Positions 40,675-50,001 of a stretch of 64,000 nt of DNA are shown here, piece after piece. The DNA is from Candidatus Promineifilum breve (lineage in GTDB: Bacteria; Chloroflexota; Anaerolineae; Promineifilales; Promineifilaceae), in NCBI RefSeq assembly GCF_900066015.1, contig NZ_LN890655.1, forward strand, positions 1,342,726 through 1,406,725. The letters are read 5' to 3'. The notes beneath the pieces are model-generated. The model did no database searches. It was not told the origin of the DNA and was given only the letters and a program-made list of their open reading frames with translations. The position numbers and the translations under genes are program-made. Each line of letters starts with the position of its first letter. Position 1 is the first letter of the stretch.

Positions 40675-43110
40675 ATGCGCAAGCGGATTGGCCCGGCGCG
40701 CCTGGCGCTTCTCTTGTTGCTGCTCATCCCGGTTGCCTATGGGTTGACGCTGGCGCGGTCGGTCGTCTACGGCGATCCGACGGAGTACACCTTCGTCGCC
40801 CACATGCTGGGCATCGCCCACCCGCCGGGCTATGCCTTCTTTACGCTGCTGGGCAAGCTGTTCCAGACGCTGGTGCCCATCGGCGAGGTGGCCGGGCGAA
40901 TGCACCTGCTGGCGGCCACGGCGGCCACGGTCGCGGCCCTGTTCGCCGGCGGCACGGTGCGCGAGGTGTCGCGCACGCTGTTCAATCCGCCTGTCGGCGC
41001 GGGTACAGACGGCGCGCCTCGGCCGCAGCCCACCCCAACAACCCCAATGCCCTGGGGGACGGTCGCCGGCATCTTCGCCGCGCTGACGGTGGCCTTCGGC
41101 GTCAACTTCTGGCAGCACGCCATTCACGCCAACCCCCACATCGTCACCGCCGCCTTCCTGGCCGCCAACCTCTATTGCCTGACCCGCTGGGCGGCGGGCG
41201 GCGCGGCCGACCGGCGTTGGCTGTTCGCTTTCGCTTTCGCCGCCGGGCTGGGCATCACCCACCATCCGCTGACGGTCATGTCCTTCCCGGCCTATGCCGT
41301 CTTCATCCTGCTGGCCCGGCCGCGTATCCTGCGCGAGGGGCGCACCCTGCTGGGCCTGATCGCCTGCGCGCTGCTGGGGCTGGCCGTGTGGCTCTACTTT
41401 CCGCTACGCAGCGCCATGCAGCCCGCTTTCGGCCCGGCGACGATGAACACGCTGAGCGGTTTCCTCGACCACGTGCTGGCCCGCGGCCTCAGCGAAAGCC
41501 TGCCCTTCTTCGGCGCGGCCGACATCCCGGCGCGGGCGCTCGTCTTCTGGACCATCCTGCGCCTGCAATACGCCCTGCCGGTCATCTTTCTGGCGCTGTT
41601 GGGGCTGTTGTGGCCGGCGGCCGAGCGGCGGCTGATGCCCGGCGCGGCCCGCCATCCCGTCCCGGCCTGGAAGTTTGCCCTGCTCTACGCGCTGGCCTTC
41701 CTGGGCAACTACGCCTTCGTGATGAGCCTGCGGGCGCAGGACATCATGGCCTACCTGCTGGGGCCGCTGCTCATCGTCGGCTTGCTGGCCGGTATCGGTC
41801 TATATGGCTTGCTGACGTTGACCGGGGCGCGGCTGCGGCTACCGGCGACAGCCGTGGCGGGGCTGGCGGCGGCCCTGTTCCTGCTCGGCCCCGGCCTGCA
41901 ATTGGCCCGCAACGGCCCGCGCGTTTCGCTGCGTCATTACACCGAGGCGGCCGATTACGCCGCCGCCGTCTTCGACCGCTTCACCAGCACGGGCGAGGGG
42001 GCCACGCTGCTCAACGATTGGGAGCACATGACCCCGCTGTGGTACGCCCAATTTGTCGAGGAACGCTGGCCGGACGCGGCCGACGTGCGGCCGGTGCTCG
42101 TCTCCACCGCCCAACCGTGGCTGGAGAGCGTCTTTGCCACGTTGCCGGGCGGGCCGGTCTATCTGAGCAACTACCGGCGCGAAATCGTCGATGCCGGTTT
42201 CCGCCTGCGGCCCGCCGGCCCGTTCTATCAGGTGGTCGAGCCGGGGGACAAGAGCCTGCCCGACGGCCTGACCCTGATCGAGGGCGAAAGCGGCGCGGCG
42301 GTAGAGATCGTGGCCTACGACCTGCCCCAGCGCGACGTGGCCGCCGGTGAGTTCGTGCCCCTGACGCTGGCCCTGCGCGCCCCGGCGGGCACGGCCGACT
42401 TCTACGTGCCCTTCATTCGCGTCGGCGACCTCAGCTTCGAGCCGACGACCGACAGCCACTTGACTAGCCCCACCTGGCTGCCGGGCGAGATCATCGTGGA
42501 GCGCTTCGATTTCGCCCTGCCCCATGACCTGGCCGATGGCGTCTATCCGGTGGCGGTCGGTCTGAAGAATCTGAGCGCCAACACGGTCGGCGAAACATTT
42601 TTCCCGCTGGGCGATTTGAATGTGACCGGCCGGGCAACGCCGCCGGCCTACGATTTCCTGCTGGCGAACTTCCGCCAGCGCGTGGGGCTGGTGTCGGCCA
42701 CGGCGCGGGTGGGGCGCGAGCGGCGCGCGGCGTTGTGGGACGAGCCGCTGCCCGCCCGGCCGGGCGACACGGTGCATTTGCTATTGCAATGGCAGGCTCT
42801 GGCGCGGGCCGAGGAGAGCTACACCGTCTTCGTCCACCTCATCGACGCCGGCAATGCGCCGCTGGTGGCGCTCGATTACACGCCGCTGGGCGGCTCCGCG
42901 CCGACGCATCTGTGGATTCCCAAATGGCTGCCCGGCCAGCGCTTGCTCGACCCATACCGGATGAAACTGCCGGACGATCTGGCCCCCGGCACCTACTACA
43001 TCGAGGTCGGCCTCTACGATATGGTCGGCCGTCGCCGCCTGCACATGGCCGACGACGTGGGCAATACCATCGGCGACCGGTTGATTTTGGGGGCGGTAGT
43101 GGTGGATTGA
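40675..43110 (+). CDS. DUF2723 membrane protein, glycosyltransferase-like
   Basis: An 811-residue protein with about 11-12 membrane helices in the first 430 residues and a large external C-terminal region of two beta-rich domains. The N-terminus has the DUF2723 signature: SVVYGDPTEYTFVAHMLGIAHPPGYAFFTLLGKLF, with the acidic D/E pair typical of GT-C glycosyltransferases using lipid-linked sugars. It may glycosylate exported proteins or lipids; unproven. The beta domains (about 520-810) are repeated, with VYPVAVGLKNL and TYYIEVGLYD motifs. ATG 3 bp after the protease stop. Confidence 0.87.
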   Translation: MRKRIGPARLALLLLLLIPVAYGLTLARSVVYGDPTEYTFVAHMLGIAHPPGYAFFTLLGKLFQTLVPIGEVAGRMHLLAATAATVAALFAGGTVREVSRTLFNPPVGAGTDGAPRPQPTPTTPMPWGTVAGIFAALTVAFGVNFWQHAIHANPHIVTAAFLAANLYCLTRWAAGGAADRRWLFAFAFAAGLGITHHPLTVMSFPAYAVFILLARPRILREGRTLLGLIACALLGLAVWLYFPLRSAMQPAFGPATMNTLSGFLDHVLARGLSESLPFFGAADIPARALVFWTILRLQYALPVIFLALLGLLWPAAERRLMPGAARHPVPAWKFALLYALAFLGNYAFVMSLRAQDIMAYLLGPLLIVGLLAGIGLYGLLTLTGARLRLPATAVAGLAAALFLLGPGLQLARNGPRVSLRHYTEAADYAAAVFDRFTSTGEGATLLNDWEHMTPLWYAQFVEERWPDAADVRPVLVSTAQPWLESVFATLPGGPVYLSNYRREIVDAGFRLRPAGPFYQVVEPGDKSLPDGLTLIEGESGAAVEIVAYDLPQRDVAAGEFVPLTLALRAPAGTADFYVPFIRVGDLSFEPTTDSHLTSPTWLPGEIIVERFDFALPHDLADGVYPVAVGLKNLSANTVGETFFPLGDLNVTGRATPPAYDFLLANFRQRVGLVSATARVGRERRAALWDEPLPARPGDTVHLLLQWQALARAEESYTVFVHLIDAGNAPLVALDYTPLGGSAPTHLWIPKWLPGQRLLDPYRMKLPDDLAPGTYYIEVGLYDMVGRRRLHMADDVGNTIGDRLILGAVVVD

Positions 43111-43189
43111 GCGACCGCGGACGACAGACCACAGACCGCGGGCGAAAGACTACCCACCACGACTGACCATTATTTAGGAAGGAGAACCA

Positions 43190-44176
43190 ATGGCAAACTG
43201 GACTAAACGCAAACGACTGGAAGCGACCATCGCCGGCGAGGCGGTCGACCGGCCGCCGGTGGCGCTGTGGCGGCATTGGCCGGGCGACGACCAGGACGCT
43301 GCCGCGCTGGCCGCCGCCCATCTGCAATGGCAGGCCAATTATGATTGGGATGTGGTCAAGGTCGGCCCGGCCAGCAGCTACTCGGTGGCCGATTGGGGCG
43401 TGGAAGACCGCTGGGAAGGGCACATCGAGGGCACGCGCCACACGACCCGCTATCCGGTAGCCTCGCCGAGCGATTGGGCGGCGTTACAACCGCTCGACCC
43501 CGGCCGGGGGATGCTGGCCGTGCAGATCGACGCCCTGCGCCACGTCGGCGAAGGGCTGCGCGGCGAGACGCCGTTCATCGCCACCATCTTCTCGCCCCTG
43601 TCGATGGCCAAACATCTGGCCGGTAACGAGACGATGCTCAGCCACATGCGCCACAGCCCCGACGCCTTTCATGCCGGGCTGGCGACACTGACGGAGAGTA
43701 TCGTCCGCTTCGTGGACGCCGCCCGCGCCGTGGGCATCAGCGGCATCTACTACGCCGTGCAGCACGCCGCCTATCCCCTGCTCAGCCGCGACGAGTTCGA
43801 TACCTTCGGCCGCCCCTACGACTTACGCATTCTGGAGAGCGCCGCCGACCTGTGGTGCAACGTCGTCCACCTGCACGGCTCGGCGGTCATGTTCGACCGC
43901 GTGGCCGACTATCCGACGGCGTTCCTTAACTGGCACGACCGCGACGCCGGTATCTCGCTGGCCGAGGGGCTGGCCCAGACGCGGGCCGCGGCCAGCGGCG
44001 GCGTGTCGCAGTGGACGATCCACCAGGACGGCCCGGCCAACACATTGACCGAGGCGGCCGACGCCCGCGCCCAGACCGGCGACCGGCGGCTGCTGCTCTC
44101 CACCGGCTGCGTCATTATGACCACCACGCCGCTACGCAACATCCGCGCCCTGCGCGCGGCGGTTGAGAAGAGTTAA
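43190..44176 (+). CDS. Uroporphyrinogen decarboxylase-family protein
   Basis: A 328-residue URO-D-superfamily TIM barrel. N-terminal RKRLEATIAGEAVDRPPVALWRHW is the usual opening; GISGIYYAVQHAAYPLLSRDEF and LHLHGSAV-type metal/substrate loop (VVHLHGSAVMFD) follow, and LSTGCVIMTTTPLRNIRAL is near the end. True HemE has conserved Asp/Arg substrate residues that I do not see; the match is closer to the corrinoid methyltransferase branch (MtaA/CmuA). No corrinoid protein gene lies near. ATG with GGAAGGAGA upstream. Substrate unknown. Confidence 0.83.
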   Translation: MANWTKRKRLEATIAGEAVDRPPVALWRHWPGDDQDAAALAAAHLQWQANYDWDVVKVGPASSYSVADWGVEDRWEGHIEGTRHTTRYPVASPSDWAALQPLDPGRGMLAVQIDALRHVGEGLRGETPFIATIFSPLSMAKHLAGNETMLSHMRHSPDAFHAGLATLTESIVRFVDAARAVGISGIYYAVQHAAYPLLSRDEFDTFGRPYDLRILESAADLWCNVVHLHGSAVMFDRVADYPTAFLNWHDRDAGISLAEGLAQTRAAASGGVSQWTIHQDGPANTLTEAADARAQTGDRRLLLSTGCVIMTTTPLRNIRALRAAVEKS

Positions 44177-44284
44177 CGCAAAGAGTAGCAGGTGGCGGGT
44201 GGCGGGTGGCAAGTGGCAAGTGGCGAGTTCAGTGCGACTTGCTACTCGCTACTCGCTACTCGCCACCCGTTGCGCCTTTGCGTT
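44175..44284. repeat. Heptad hairpin repeat between convergent genes
   Basis: AACGCAAAG / CTTTGCGTT outer arms, then GGGTGGC/AAGTGGC heptads and inverted CGCTACT/CGCCACC heptads. Both flanking genes end in TAA inside the outer arms (44174-44176 and 44283-44285), so the hairpin spans the whole gap and probably ends transcription from both sides. Confidence 0.9.
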
Positions 44285-45440
44285 AAAAATCTTCGCCCTT
44301 GATTTCTCGCCGCACGGCTTCACTATCTTCACTGGCGAGGGCCGCGGCCAGGGCGGCGTGGGCCGGTTCGCCGCCAATGCGGCGCAAGGCCCAGGCGGCG
44401 TGGCCGCGCACCAGGGGCGAGCCGTCGGCCAGCAGCGCGACCAGCGGCGGCACGGCCGCCAAGCTCCCCCAATTGCCCGCGGCCACACAGGCGTTGCGCA
44501 CCAGCCGGTCGCGCTTGATGCGGCGGATGGGGCTATCGGTAAAGCGCCGGGCGAATGATTCTTCGTCTAAAGCGAGCAGTTCCAGCAGCGGCGGCGCGGC
44601 GGCGTCCAGGGCGACCGGGTAGAATGCCGGTTCGCCGGTCGGCCGGGCAAAGCGGTTGAACGGGCACACCGCCTGGCAGACGTCGCAGCCGTAGACCCAG
44701 TTGCCCAGGAGCGGGCGCAGTTCCAGCGGAATCCAGCTCTTCAGTTCGATGGTCAGATAGGAGATGCAGCGCCGCGCGTCGAGCACGTAGGGCGCGGGGA
44801 AGGCCGCCGTGGGGCAGGCCGACAGGCAGCGCGTACAACGGCCGCAGCCGGGCAGCGGCGGGCGCTCGGCCGGTGGCGGGTCATAGGCCAGCACTTGCGT
44901 CGTCAGCAACACGCCCAGGAAGAACCACGAGCCGCGCCGGGGATTGATGAGCAACGTGTTCTTGCCGGTGAAGCCCAGCCCGGCCGTCTCGCCGTGGTCG
45001 CGCTCCAGGATGGCCCCGGTATCGACGTAGACGCGGCTGCTGACATCGCCCGCGCCGGGCTGCCGCCGCAGCCAATCGGCTAATGCTTCCAGCCGCGGGG
45101 TCATGATCTCGTGGTAATCGACGCCCCAGGCGTAGTTGGAGATACGGCCGCGCGACGGGTCGGCAGCGACGTCCGGCGGCAAGTCGGCGGTATGGTAATC
45201 CAGCCCCACGACCACGACCGAGCGCACGCCGGGCAGGATGAGGCCGGGGTCGTGGCGGCGGGCCAGGCGATCCGGCCGGGCCATGTAGCCCATCTCGCCG
45301 TGCTGGCCGGCGGCGACCCAGCGCAGATAGGCGTCGAGGCGGCGGGCCGGGCCGGCGGGAATGACACCGGCGCGGTTGAAGCCTAATGCCCGCGTCTGTT
45401 CCTTGAGTGCGGCCGTCAGGCTTTCAGGCGACGATTCCAT
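44283..45440 (-). CDS. queG: Epoxyqueuosine reductase QueG
   Basis: A 385-residue cobalamin- and iron-sulfur-dependent reductase that makes queuosine from epoxyqueuosine in tRNA anticodons. Two 4Fe-4S sets: CGRCTRCLSACPTAAF (about 197) and CDVCQAVCPFN (about 250). The N-terminal substrate/cobalamin domain shows VVVVGLDYH and ISNYAWGVDYHEI, and GFTGKNTLLINPRRGSWFFLG is a strong family marker. A C-terminal HEAT-like module is near 315-375. ATG at 45440 chosen: an extended -10 (TGATATTAT) ends 7 nt upstream, predicting a leaderless mRNA. No other queuosine genes in the window. Confidence 0.95.
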   Translation of the reverse strand: MESSPESLTAALKEQTRALGFNRAGVIPAGPARRLDAYLRWVAAGQHGEMGYMARPDRLARRHDPGLILPGVRSVVVVGLDYHTADLPPDVAADPSRGRISNYAWGVDYHEIMTPRLEALADWLRRQPGAGDVSSRVYVDTGAILERDHGETAGLGFTGKNTLLINPRRGSWFFLGVLLTTQVLAYDPPPAERPPLPGCGRCTRCLSACPTAAFPAPYVLDARRCISYLTIELKSWIPLELRPLLGNWVYGCDVCQAVCPFNRFARPTGEPAFYPVALDAAAPPLLELLALDEESFARRFTDSPIRRIKRDRLVRNACVAAGNWGSLAAVPPLVALLADGSPLVRGHAAWALRRIGGEPAHAALAAALASEDSEAVRREIKGEDF

Positions 45441-45447
45441 GATGAAA

Positions 45448-45456
45448 ATAATATCA
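45448..45456 (-). promoter_or_regulatory. Extended -10 box of queG (leaderless candidate)
   Basis: TGATATTAT on the minus strand; the hexamer TATTAT ends 7 nt before the ATG at 45440. Confidence 0.55.
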
Positions 45457-45500
45457 CGGCCGTGGGCAATTGACGCTTCCCCCTTCCTAAAAAGGATCAT

Positions 45501-45593
45501 AGAACGCGGATGACACGGATTCTCGCGGATTTACACGGTAGGAACGTATTCCGATCCGCGTTTATCCGTGTCAATCCGCGTTATCCGCGTTCT
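45501..45593. repeat. Inverted repeat AGAACGCGGAT / ATCCGCGTTCT
   Basis: Arms AGAACGCGGATGACACGGAT and its near-complement ending ATCCGCGTTCT. Same family as 52537-52619 and 35450-35538. Confidence 0.88.
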
Positions 45594-45624
45594 ATCATTC
45601 TTGTATGCGGTTGCTCTAATCCTA

Positions 45625-45633
45625 TGCTATAAT
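45625..45633 (+). promoter_or_regulatory. Extended -10 promoter of the partner-switching operon
   Basis: TGCTATAAT: an extended TGn plus perfect TATAAT. Leader of about 40 nt to the STAS gene ATG at 45679. Confidence 0.7.
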
Positions 45634-45678
45634 GCGCCTGCTATTCACGGAACCACTATCGACAGGAGGAAGGTGAAC

Positions 45679-46023
45679 ATGGCCGAATCAATCGTCAATA
45701 TCGAAGTCGAAGATCTGAAGCGTGTGGAGTTGGTGAAGGTCAATGGCCGCATCGACAGCAGCAACGCCGCCGAGTTCGACAACGTGCTGAAGGAAGTCGT
45801 CGGGCGCAAGCACAACGTGGTGCTGGAGATGAGCGGCGTCGATTACATCAGCAGCGCCGGGTTGCGGGCCATGATCGCCTTGCTGCGCGAGTGCAAGAAG
45901 CACAAGGGCAACGTGCGGCTGGCGAACCCGTCGGAGCGCGTCGTCGAGGTGCTGGCCCTGGCCGGTCTGGACTCGTTGTTCGACGTTTACGATAGCGAGG
46001 CCGCCGCCGTCGGCAGCTTCTAG
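45679..46023 (+). CDS. STAS-domain anti-sigma factor antagonist
   Basis: A 114-residue SpoIIAA/RsbV-like STAS protein. The conserved strand VKVNGRIDSSNAAEFDNVL and the phosphorylation-site region VDYISSAGLRAMIAL (Ser about 54-55) are intact. Unphosphorylated, such proteins bind their anti-sigma kinase and free its partner. ATG with AGGAGGA upstream; a longer in-frame frame through the promoter is rejected. First of four genes: STAS, kinase, STAS, phosphatase. Confidence 0.92.
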   Translation: MAESIVNIEVEDLKRVELVKVNGRIDSSNAAEFDNVLKEVVGRKHNVVLEMSGVDYISSAGLRAMIALLRECKKHKGNVRLANPSERVVEVLALAGLDSLFDVYDSEAAAVGSF

Positions 46024-46101
46024 CGTTGGTTTCCATTTCGACCTATCCGCGCCGTGGGCGAATCATTACGCCCGCGCTGTGCCGTTGCCGGCGTCTTTAA
46101 C

Positions 46102-46551
46102 ATGGGCAAAGAACACGTACTGACCGTTCCCGGACGCTATAAAGAGATCAAGCGGATCTGCGAGTTCATCGCCGCCGGGGCCGCCAAGGCCGGGTTCGAC
46201 GAAGCGACGATCTTCCACATGGAGTTGTGCTGCGACGAAGCCTCGACCAACATCATCGAACATGCCTACGGCCAGGAAGGCGCCGGCGACATCGTCATCA
46301 GCTACTCCGTCAGTAGCGACGACTTCACCATTGTCATGCGCGACAACGGCGAGGCGTTTGATCCCGGCGCGGTGCCGCCGCCGCCGGCCTTTGCCCATAA
46401 CACCGCCTCGGCCGATGAACTGACCAGCAAGTTGCGTATCGGCGGCCTGGGATTGCACTTTATCCGCAATCTCATGGATGAGGTTCATTTCACGTCCGAT
46501 CAGCGGCAGGGTAACCGGCTGACCATGGTCAAGAAACTCAACGCGCAGTGA
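46102..46551 (+). CDS. RsbW-like anti-sigma serine kinase
   Basis: A 149-residue GHKL ATPase like RsbW/SpoIIAB. N box MELCCDEASTNIIEHAYG (about 42-59), G1 box VMRDNGEAFDP (about 86-96) and G2 box GGLGLHFIRNLMDEV (about 115-130) are present. It should phosphorylate a STAS antagonist and hold another partner when that antagonist is phosphorylated. ATG at 46102 is preferred (begins the conserved strand); an earlier in-frame ATG at 46054 adds 16 residues. Followed by a second STAS gene. Confidence 0.9.
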   Translation: MGKEHVLTVPGRYKEIKRICEFIAAGAAKAGFDEATIFHMELCCDEASTNIIEHAYGQEGAGDIVISYSVSSDDFTIVMRDNGEAFDPGAVPPPPAFAHNTASADELTSKLRIGGLGLHFIRNLMDEVHFTSDQRQGNRLTMVKKLNAQ

Positions 46552-46565
46552 ATGAAGGAAGAGCT

Positions 46566-46919
46566 ATGAGTGTGTGGCAGGAGAAACTCCCCCATGACGT
46601 CTGGATGATCGGCGTCAGCGGCCGGCTCGATCAGACGCTCAACCCCAAGCTGGAAGAGACGCTCGACGCGTTACTCGAGGACGGCCACTACCATCTCGTC
46701 GTCGATCTGAGCGAGACCACCTACATCAATAGCGGCGGCCTGCGCTGCCTGGTCAGCGCCTGGCGGCGGGCCAAGGCCAATGAGGGATCATTGGCCCTGT
46801 GCGGCCTCAATGACCGGCTGCAAGAGATATTTGCCATGGTCGGCTTCGATAAGGTCTTCCAAATTCACACCGATTGCGCCGAGGCACGCACCCGCGTCCG
46901 CCCCCAGCCGCGCCCGTAG
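46566..46919 (+). CDS. Second STAS-domain antagonist
   Basis: A 117-residue STAS protein: IGVSGRLDQTLNPKLEETLDALL, then LVVDLSETTYINSGGLRCLVSAW with the likely phosphoserine in INSGGL (about 58). It differs from the first copy, so the two may be switched by different inputs. A Pro/Arg-rich tail (RTRVRPQPRP) is unusual. ATG at 46566 with GGAAGAG upstream; a GTG at 46548 overlapping the kinase stop is in frame but lacks a site. Confidence 0.9.
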   Translation: MSVWQEKLPHDVWMIGVSGRLDQTLNPKLEETLDALLEDGHYHLVVDLSETTYINSGGLRCLVSAWRRAKANEGSLALCGLNDRLQEIFAMVGFDKVFQIHTDCAEARTRVRPQPRP

Positions 46920-46967
46920 CGGCCCGCCCCCGTTGCCTTGAGCGCGCCGGTCGCTCAACTACCCTCC

Positions 46968-49900
46968 ATGTCGCCCCTTTTCTCCACCGACAACCGCGGT
47001 CTGCTCATCTTGCTGGTGGCCCTGGGCGGTCTGGCCGTGGGCGTCATCGTCACCGCCGCCATCTTCATGCGCCGCCGCCGCTCGCGCCGGCAGTTGGTGG
47101 AGCGCGTCGTCGAGCTGGAAGCGCTGATGTCCGCCGGCCGCGCCCTCGTCGCCGCCGAGATGGATCTGGATGCCCTGTGCGCCTTGATCGCCGAGCAAGC
47201 CGGTCAGGTGATCGACAACCGCACCTTTCAAGTGGGGTTATTCGAGGACGATTACTACGATATTCGCTACTGGACCATCGACGGGCAGCCCCAACCCGTG
47301 CCGCAATGCTTCGATCTGCGCGCCGACCCGGCCGAAATGGCCCACGCCGGCGGGTTGGTCGGCTGGGTGCGCGATCAACAGCAGCCGCTGCTCGTCGGCG
47401 ATTTCGCCCGCGAGATGGACAACCTGCCCGCCCGGCCCACCTACCACAGCGCCTCGCCGCCACGCTCGGCCCTGTTCCTGCCGCTCATCAGCGGCGGCCG
47501 GGCTTTGGGCATCGTCGCCGCCCAGAGCCAGCGCCCCAACCACTTTAGCGAGCAGGATTTGCGGCGACTGACCATCCTCGCCAATCAGGCGGCGGCGGCC
47601 ATCGCCAACGCCCAGCTCTTTGTGCAGGAGCGCACCCGCGCCGCCCATCTGGCCCTCGTCAGCCGCATCGCCCAACAGGTCAACGCCGCCGAGGATTTGG
47701 ACGAACTGCTGGAGCAGGTCGTCAACCTGACGTGCAGCACGTTCGGCTTTCATCCGGTCACCGTTTTCGGCATCGACCCGGTGACGGACGAGATCGTCGT
47801 CCAGGCTTGCTCCGTCGCCGAACTCGGCCCGCGAGCGGCGCCAACGGCCGGCAACGGCAACGGCCCGCTGCGCCTGCCCATCGGGCGGGGCATCGTCGGC
47901 AAGGCCGTGGCGACACGCCGCACGGTCATCGCCAATAGCCCCGAGGACGACCGCCTGTTGCACATCACCAGCGGCTTGCCGCCGGGCGTGTCGTTCAACT
48001 CCCAGTCCGAGATCGCCATCCCCCTCATCGTCAACAACGAACTGCTGGGCGTGCTGGACGTGCAGAGCGCGCAAATCGGCGCGTTCGGCGAGACGGAGCA
48101 GATCGTGCTGGAGGCGCTGGCCGCCGAAGTGGCCGGCGCGGTCTACAAGGGGCAGCAGTTGGCCCGCGAGCAGCAACAGGCGTGGGTGACCACGGCCGAG
48201 CTACAGGTGGCCGAGGCCATCGGCCGCCACGACGACCGGGATGAGATGCTGGCCGCCGTGGCCCGCCTGGCCCCCATCCTGGCCGGCGTCGATCTGTGCG
48301 GCTATCTGCTGTGGGATGAGAATGCCCAGGGCTACTACGGCGCGGCGCTGGTCAACGCCGCCGGTGACGAGGACGAGACGTTCGCCGACCTGGAACTGGC
48401 TATCGGCGACTGGGGCGCCCTCGATGCTGTCCACGTGGGGCGCGAGGCGTTGTCCACGGCCGTCGTGCCCGCCTGGCTGCGCCGGCCGAGACCCGGCTGT
48501 TTGCGCCTGTTGCCTTTGCTCGGCGGCCAGGGCCAGAACCTGGGCGTCATGTTCGTCGATCTGGGTTTCGACGCGACGTGCCCCGAAGGGCCAAGCGCCG
48601 GCCGCACCCACCACATCGCCGAGCGGCTGCGCGAGGAGTTGGTGCAGAACATCGCCCGCCAGTCGGCCCAGGCGCTGGAGAGCGCCTATCTGCGCACGGC
48701 CCAGCAGGAAGAGGCCTGGGTCAACACGGCCCTGTTGCAGGTGGCCGAGGCGGTCAACAGCCTGACCGATCTCAATGAAATCCTCGATACCATCGTGCGC
48801 CTCGTGCCGCTGCTGGTCGGCGTCGATTCGGTCTTTATCCTCGTCTGGGACGAGGATCGCCAAATCTTCCAGGCCGGGCCGAGCTATGGCGTCAGCGCAA
48901 TGGGGCGCGGGTTGGTGGAGACGCTGGAGATCGACCGCGATGAGTTCCTGAATATGTCGCCGCAATTGCTGTCCGATTTCAGTTTGCCGCGCCTGCCCAA
49001 CGCCGCTTACTACACCTTGCGCGTGCCCGCCTGGCTCGAGGCGGTGCTGAATACGGCCACGGCCCTCAGCTTTCCGCTGGTGGCCCGCGGCCGTCTGGTG
49101 GGGGCCAAGATCGTCGGGCTGCGGCGCGACCGGGCGGGGCAAGCGCCGTTTTCCGCGCGGCGCGTCAACATCCTCAACGGCATCGCCCAGCAAGCGGCCA
49201 CAGCCGTGGTGAACAACCAACTGTACAAGGAGTCGGCCGACCGGGCGCGCTTGCAGCAGGAGCTGGACGTGGCCCACACCATCCAGGCCAGCTTCCTGCC
49301 CGACGGCAGCCCCAACATCCCCGGCTGCTCCGTCGCCACCTATTGGCAGGCCGCGCGCCAGGTCGGCGGCGATTTCTACGACTTCCTGCCCCTCAACGAC
49401 GACAAATGGGGCGTGGTCATCGCCGACGTGGCCGACAAGGGCGTGCCCGCGGCCCTGTTCATGGCCCTCAGCCGCACCATCCTGCGCACGGTGGCCTTCA
49501 ACCGCGATGATCCGGCGCTGGTCCTGATGCGCACCAATGAGATCATCGCCCGCGAGGCGCGCTCCGACCTGTTCGTGACCGTGTTCTATGGCATCTGGGA
49601 CCCGGCCACCGAGCGGTTCACCTATGCCAATGCCGGGCACAACCCGCCGCTGCTGCTGCAACCCAACGGCACGTTCCAGCCGCTGCCGGGTCATGGCTTG
49701 GCCCTGGGCGTCTTGCCGGAAACGCATATGAAGAGCCAGTCGATGGCCCTGCGGCCGGGCGAGACGATCATCCTCTACACCGACGGCATCAGCGAGGCGC
49801 TGAACGAGGACTTCGATGAGTTCGGCCTGGAGCGGTTGCAGGTGGCGGCGCGCGCCGCCGCTCGCCGGCCGGCGGCCGAAATCGTGCGCCACATCACCGA

Positions 49901-49997
49901 CAACATCCGCGACCACACCGGCCAGACGCCGCAGTTCGACGACATGACGCTGATCGTCCTCAAGCGCCAGAGTCTGAAGCCGGGGGCACAAGGGTAA
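46968..49997 (+). CDS. GAF-array PP2C (SpoIIE/RsbU-type) phosphatase
   Basis: A 1009-residue signalling phosphatase. One N-terminal membrane segment (about 10-33, LLILLVALGGLAVGVIVTAAI), then four GAF or GAF-like modules (about 52-205, 235-395, 415-575 and 605-770), then a PP2C domain from 775 to 1000. PP2C metal motifs are visible: GGDFYDFLPL, VVIADVADKGVPAALFMAL, YANAGHNPPLLL, LYTDGISEALN and FDDMTLIVLK. It should dephosphorylate the STAS proteins upstream in response to ligands in the GAF modules. ATG at 46968 used; a TTG at 46938 is possible. Followed by a lipoprotein gene after 4 bp. Confidence 0.92.
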   Translation: MSPLFSTDNRGLLILLVALGGLAVGVIVTAAIFMRRRRSRRQLVERVVELEALMSAGRALVAAEMDLDALCALIAEQAGQVIDNRTFQVGLFEDDYYDIRYWTIDGQPQPVPQCFDLRADPAEMAHAGGLVGWVRDQQQPLLVGDFAREMDNLPARPTYHSASPPRSALFLPLISGGRALGIVAAQSQRPNHFSEQDLRRLTILANQAAAAIANAQLFVQERTRAAHLALVSRIAQQVNAAEDLDELLEQVVNLTCSTFGFHPVTVFGIDPVTDEIVVQACSVAELGPRAAPTAGNGNGPLRLPIGRGIVGKAVATRRTVIANSPEDDRLLHITSGLPPGVSFNSQSEIAIPLIVNNELLGVLDVQSAQIGAFGETEQIVLEALAAEVAGAVYKGQQLAREQQQAWVTTAELQVAEAIGRHDDRDEMLAAVARLAPILAGVDLCGYLLWDENAQGYYGAALVNAAGDEDETFADLELAIGDWGALDAVHVGREALSTAVVPAWLRRPRPGCLRLLPLLGGQGQNLGVMFVDLGFDATCPEGPSAGRTHHIAERLREELVQNIARQSAQALESAYLRTAQQEEAWVNTALLQVAEAVNSLTDLNEILDTIVRLVPLLVGVDSVFILVWDEDRQIFQAGPSYGVSAMGRGLVETLEIDRDEFLNMSPQLLSDFSLPRLPNAAYYTLRVPAWLEAVLNTATALSFPLVARGRLVGAKIVGLRRDRAGQAPFSARRVNILNGIAQQAATAVVNNQLYKESADRARLQQELDVAHTIQASFLPDGSPNIPGCSVATYWQAARQVGGDFYDFLPLNDDKWGVVIADVADKGVPAALFMALSRTILRTVAFNRDDPALVLMRTNEIIAREARSDLFVTVFYGIWDPATERFTYANAGHNPPLLLQPNGTFQPLPGHGLALGVLPETHMKSQSMALRPGETIILYTDGISEALNEDFDEFGLERLQVAARAAARRPAAEIVRHITDNIRDHTGQTPQFDDMTLIVLKRQSLKPGAQG

Positions 49998-50001
49998 TCG
50001 T

